DNA of 64,000 bases from Sycobia sp. Sy_11 (Eukaryota; Arthropoda; Insecta; Hymenoptera; Epichrysomallidae), in the NCBI GenBank assembly GCA_018907035.1, contig JACCIC010000167.1, forward strand, positions 620,001 through 684,000, in the 5' to 3' direction. Below, piece after piece: positions 63,324 to 64,000 of the stretch (position 1 is its first letter; each line of letters starts with the position of its first letter). The notes beneath the pieces were generated by a model. It was given only the letters and a program-made list of their open reading frames with translations. It ran no database searches and was not told the origin of the DNA. A program made the translations under genes and the position numbers.

Positions 63324-64000
63324 GGTCCGGTCGACTTGCAACCCAAACGTGACCCCAGACGAAAATATTCGAGGATCTTGTTCCTCGAATTCTCAGACGT
63401 CCTCGACTAATCAGATCGAAGAGAGGCCTGATTCAGTTGAGGAAATTCCGTCGACTGAGGAAAATGACAGTGGCGAATTAGATCCCGGCCAAATGGCAGC
63501 ACGGCCGGAAGAAGCGCGCTGGTGGATCCCGGTACGAATTGCTGAGTATCGGATCCGTGCATTGTACGACACCGGCGCGTCTCGTACTGTCATGGGCAAG
63601 ATCGGGCTACACTTAGTAACGGCTTACCAGCGAGAGTTCCACCGAGCGTCTGGAGTTGGTGTTAGAGGCCCAGGGAACTCTCTGCTTTACGTCACGGGTC
63701 ACGTCGAACTGCCGTTCGAATTGGCAGGGATCACGCGCAACGTGTTAGTTGCTGTGATCCCAAACCTTGAAGTAGATTGATACGTAGGAGCCAATTTCGC
63801 ACGAGCGTTCGGTACCATTCATGATCCGATTGATAATTCGCTGTGGGTCCAAGTAGCGAATAAACGGGTCAGGATGAAAGTAGCCGCAGTCACATGTAAT
63901 GAAATCCAACGACTGGCACCGTTGCGATTGACTGACGGCTTATCTTCTGAAATTATTCGAGTAGGCAAAATAAACTCAGAAGAAAATACTGGTTTTGATC
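63324..64000 (+). pseudogene. Gypsy pol, protease region, broken, runs off window
   Basis: The open frame to TGA 63778-63780 lies in the +1 frame relative to gag; the intact relative uses -1, so an indel near the boundary is likely. Protease at 63520-63800: WWIPVRIAEYRIRALYDTGASRTVMGKIG, with catalytic Asp-Thr-Gly at 63568-63576, and a second conserved part LPFELAG, VIPNLEVD. After the TGA, which replaces a cysteine codon by analogy with NDCLLGADF in the intact copy, the frame goes on (YVGANFARAFGTIHDP) to the window end before RT begins. Confidence 0.82.

Larger units (their letters stand above)
61395..64000 (+). mobile_element. Third Gypsy element, truncated by window end
   Basis: Gag and the start of pol of an element distantly related to 36938-46376: same gag layout, same protease neighbourhood. 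No 5' LTR within the window. It continues to the right. Confidence 0.85.

Overview
The window is a stretch of animal, almost certainly insect, nuclear DNA made up nearly entirely of transposable elements and simple repeats. I found no host protein gene, tRNA or rRNA. The insect call rests on three things: R1-clade non-LTR elements, many mariner (D,D34D) families typical of arthropods, and very AT-rich intervening DNA with long (TA)n and (GA)n tracts. An ant or other hymenopteran is plausible, but nothing here proves it.

Layout. 1-4316: R1-clade LINE ending in an ACAY microsatellite. 4916-5870: dead mariner. 6099-6240: 3' scrap of a second R1-type LINE. 6340-7866: Penelope-like element (RT, GIY-YIG, hammerhead-like motif), then a mariner (7867-9060) and a second Penelope 3' end (9593-9870). 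10-19.5 kb: mostly AT-rich unannotated DNA with microsatellites, one dead mariner (16941-17815) and a GC-rich unclassified block (12963-13985). 19591-20876: full-length 1286 bp mariner. 20.9-22.6 kb: LTR-like pieces. 22640-25130: second R1-clade LINE. 25275-25983: 3' half of a mariner. 26-27.6 kb: GC-rich LTR-like material. 28495-29781: 1287 bp mariner abutting a Gypsy RT remnant (29784-30352, minus). 32280-36321: Copia element split by a second copy of the 1286 bp mariner (33996-35281).

36938-46376: a complete Ty3/Gypsy retrotransposon with almost identical LTRs and intact gag and pol. It is the only element in the window that looks potentially functional. 46.4-47.5 kb: LTR-like repeats with tandem hairpins. 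48958-49899: a solo LTR of the same Gypsy family on the minus strand. 50215-51002: a 60-bp repeat array with a head-to-head inversion. 51047-51304: a MITE. 52056-53030 and 54920-56147: two related mariners. 56.1-59.6 kb: AT-rich, no genes. 59650-61080: remnant of another Gypsy integrase. 61395-64000: gag and start of pol of a third, dead Gypsy element that runs off the window.

The elements are nested in layers: mariner inside Copia, mariner inside a duplicated unique segment, and LTR elements in (TA)n tracts. They lie on both strands, which fits a gene-poor heterochromatic region or a TE-rich piRNA-type locus. The most unusual signals are the inverted 60-bp array, the hammerhead-like motif in the Penelope 3' end, the AT-hook-like motifs at the end of the intact Gypsy Pol together with its landing in a (TA)n tract, and the A/T-tract array in that element's leader. 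All coordinates and comparisons were made by eye.
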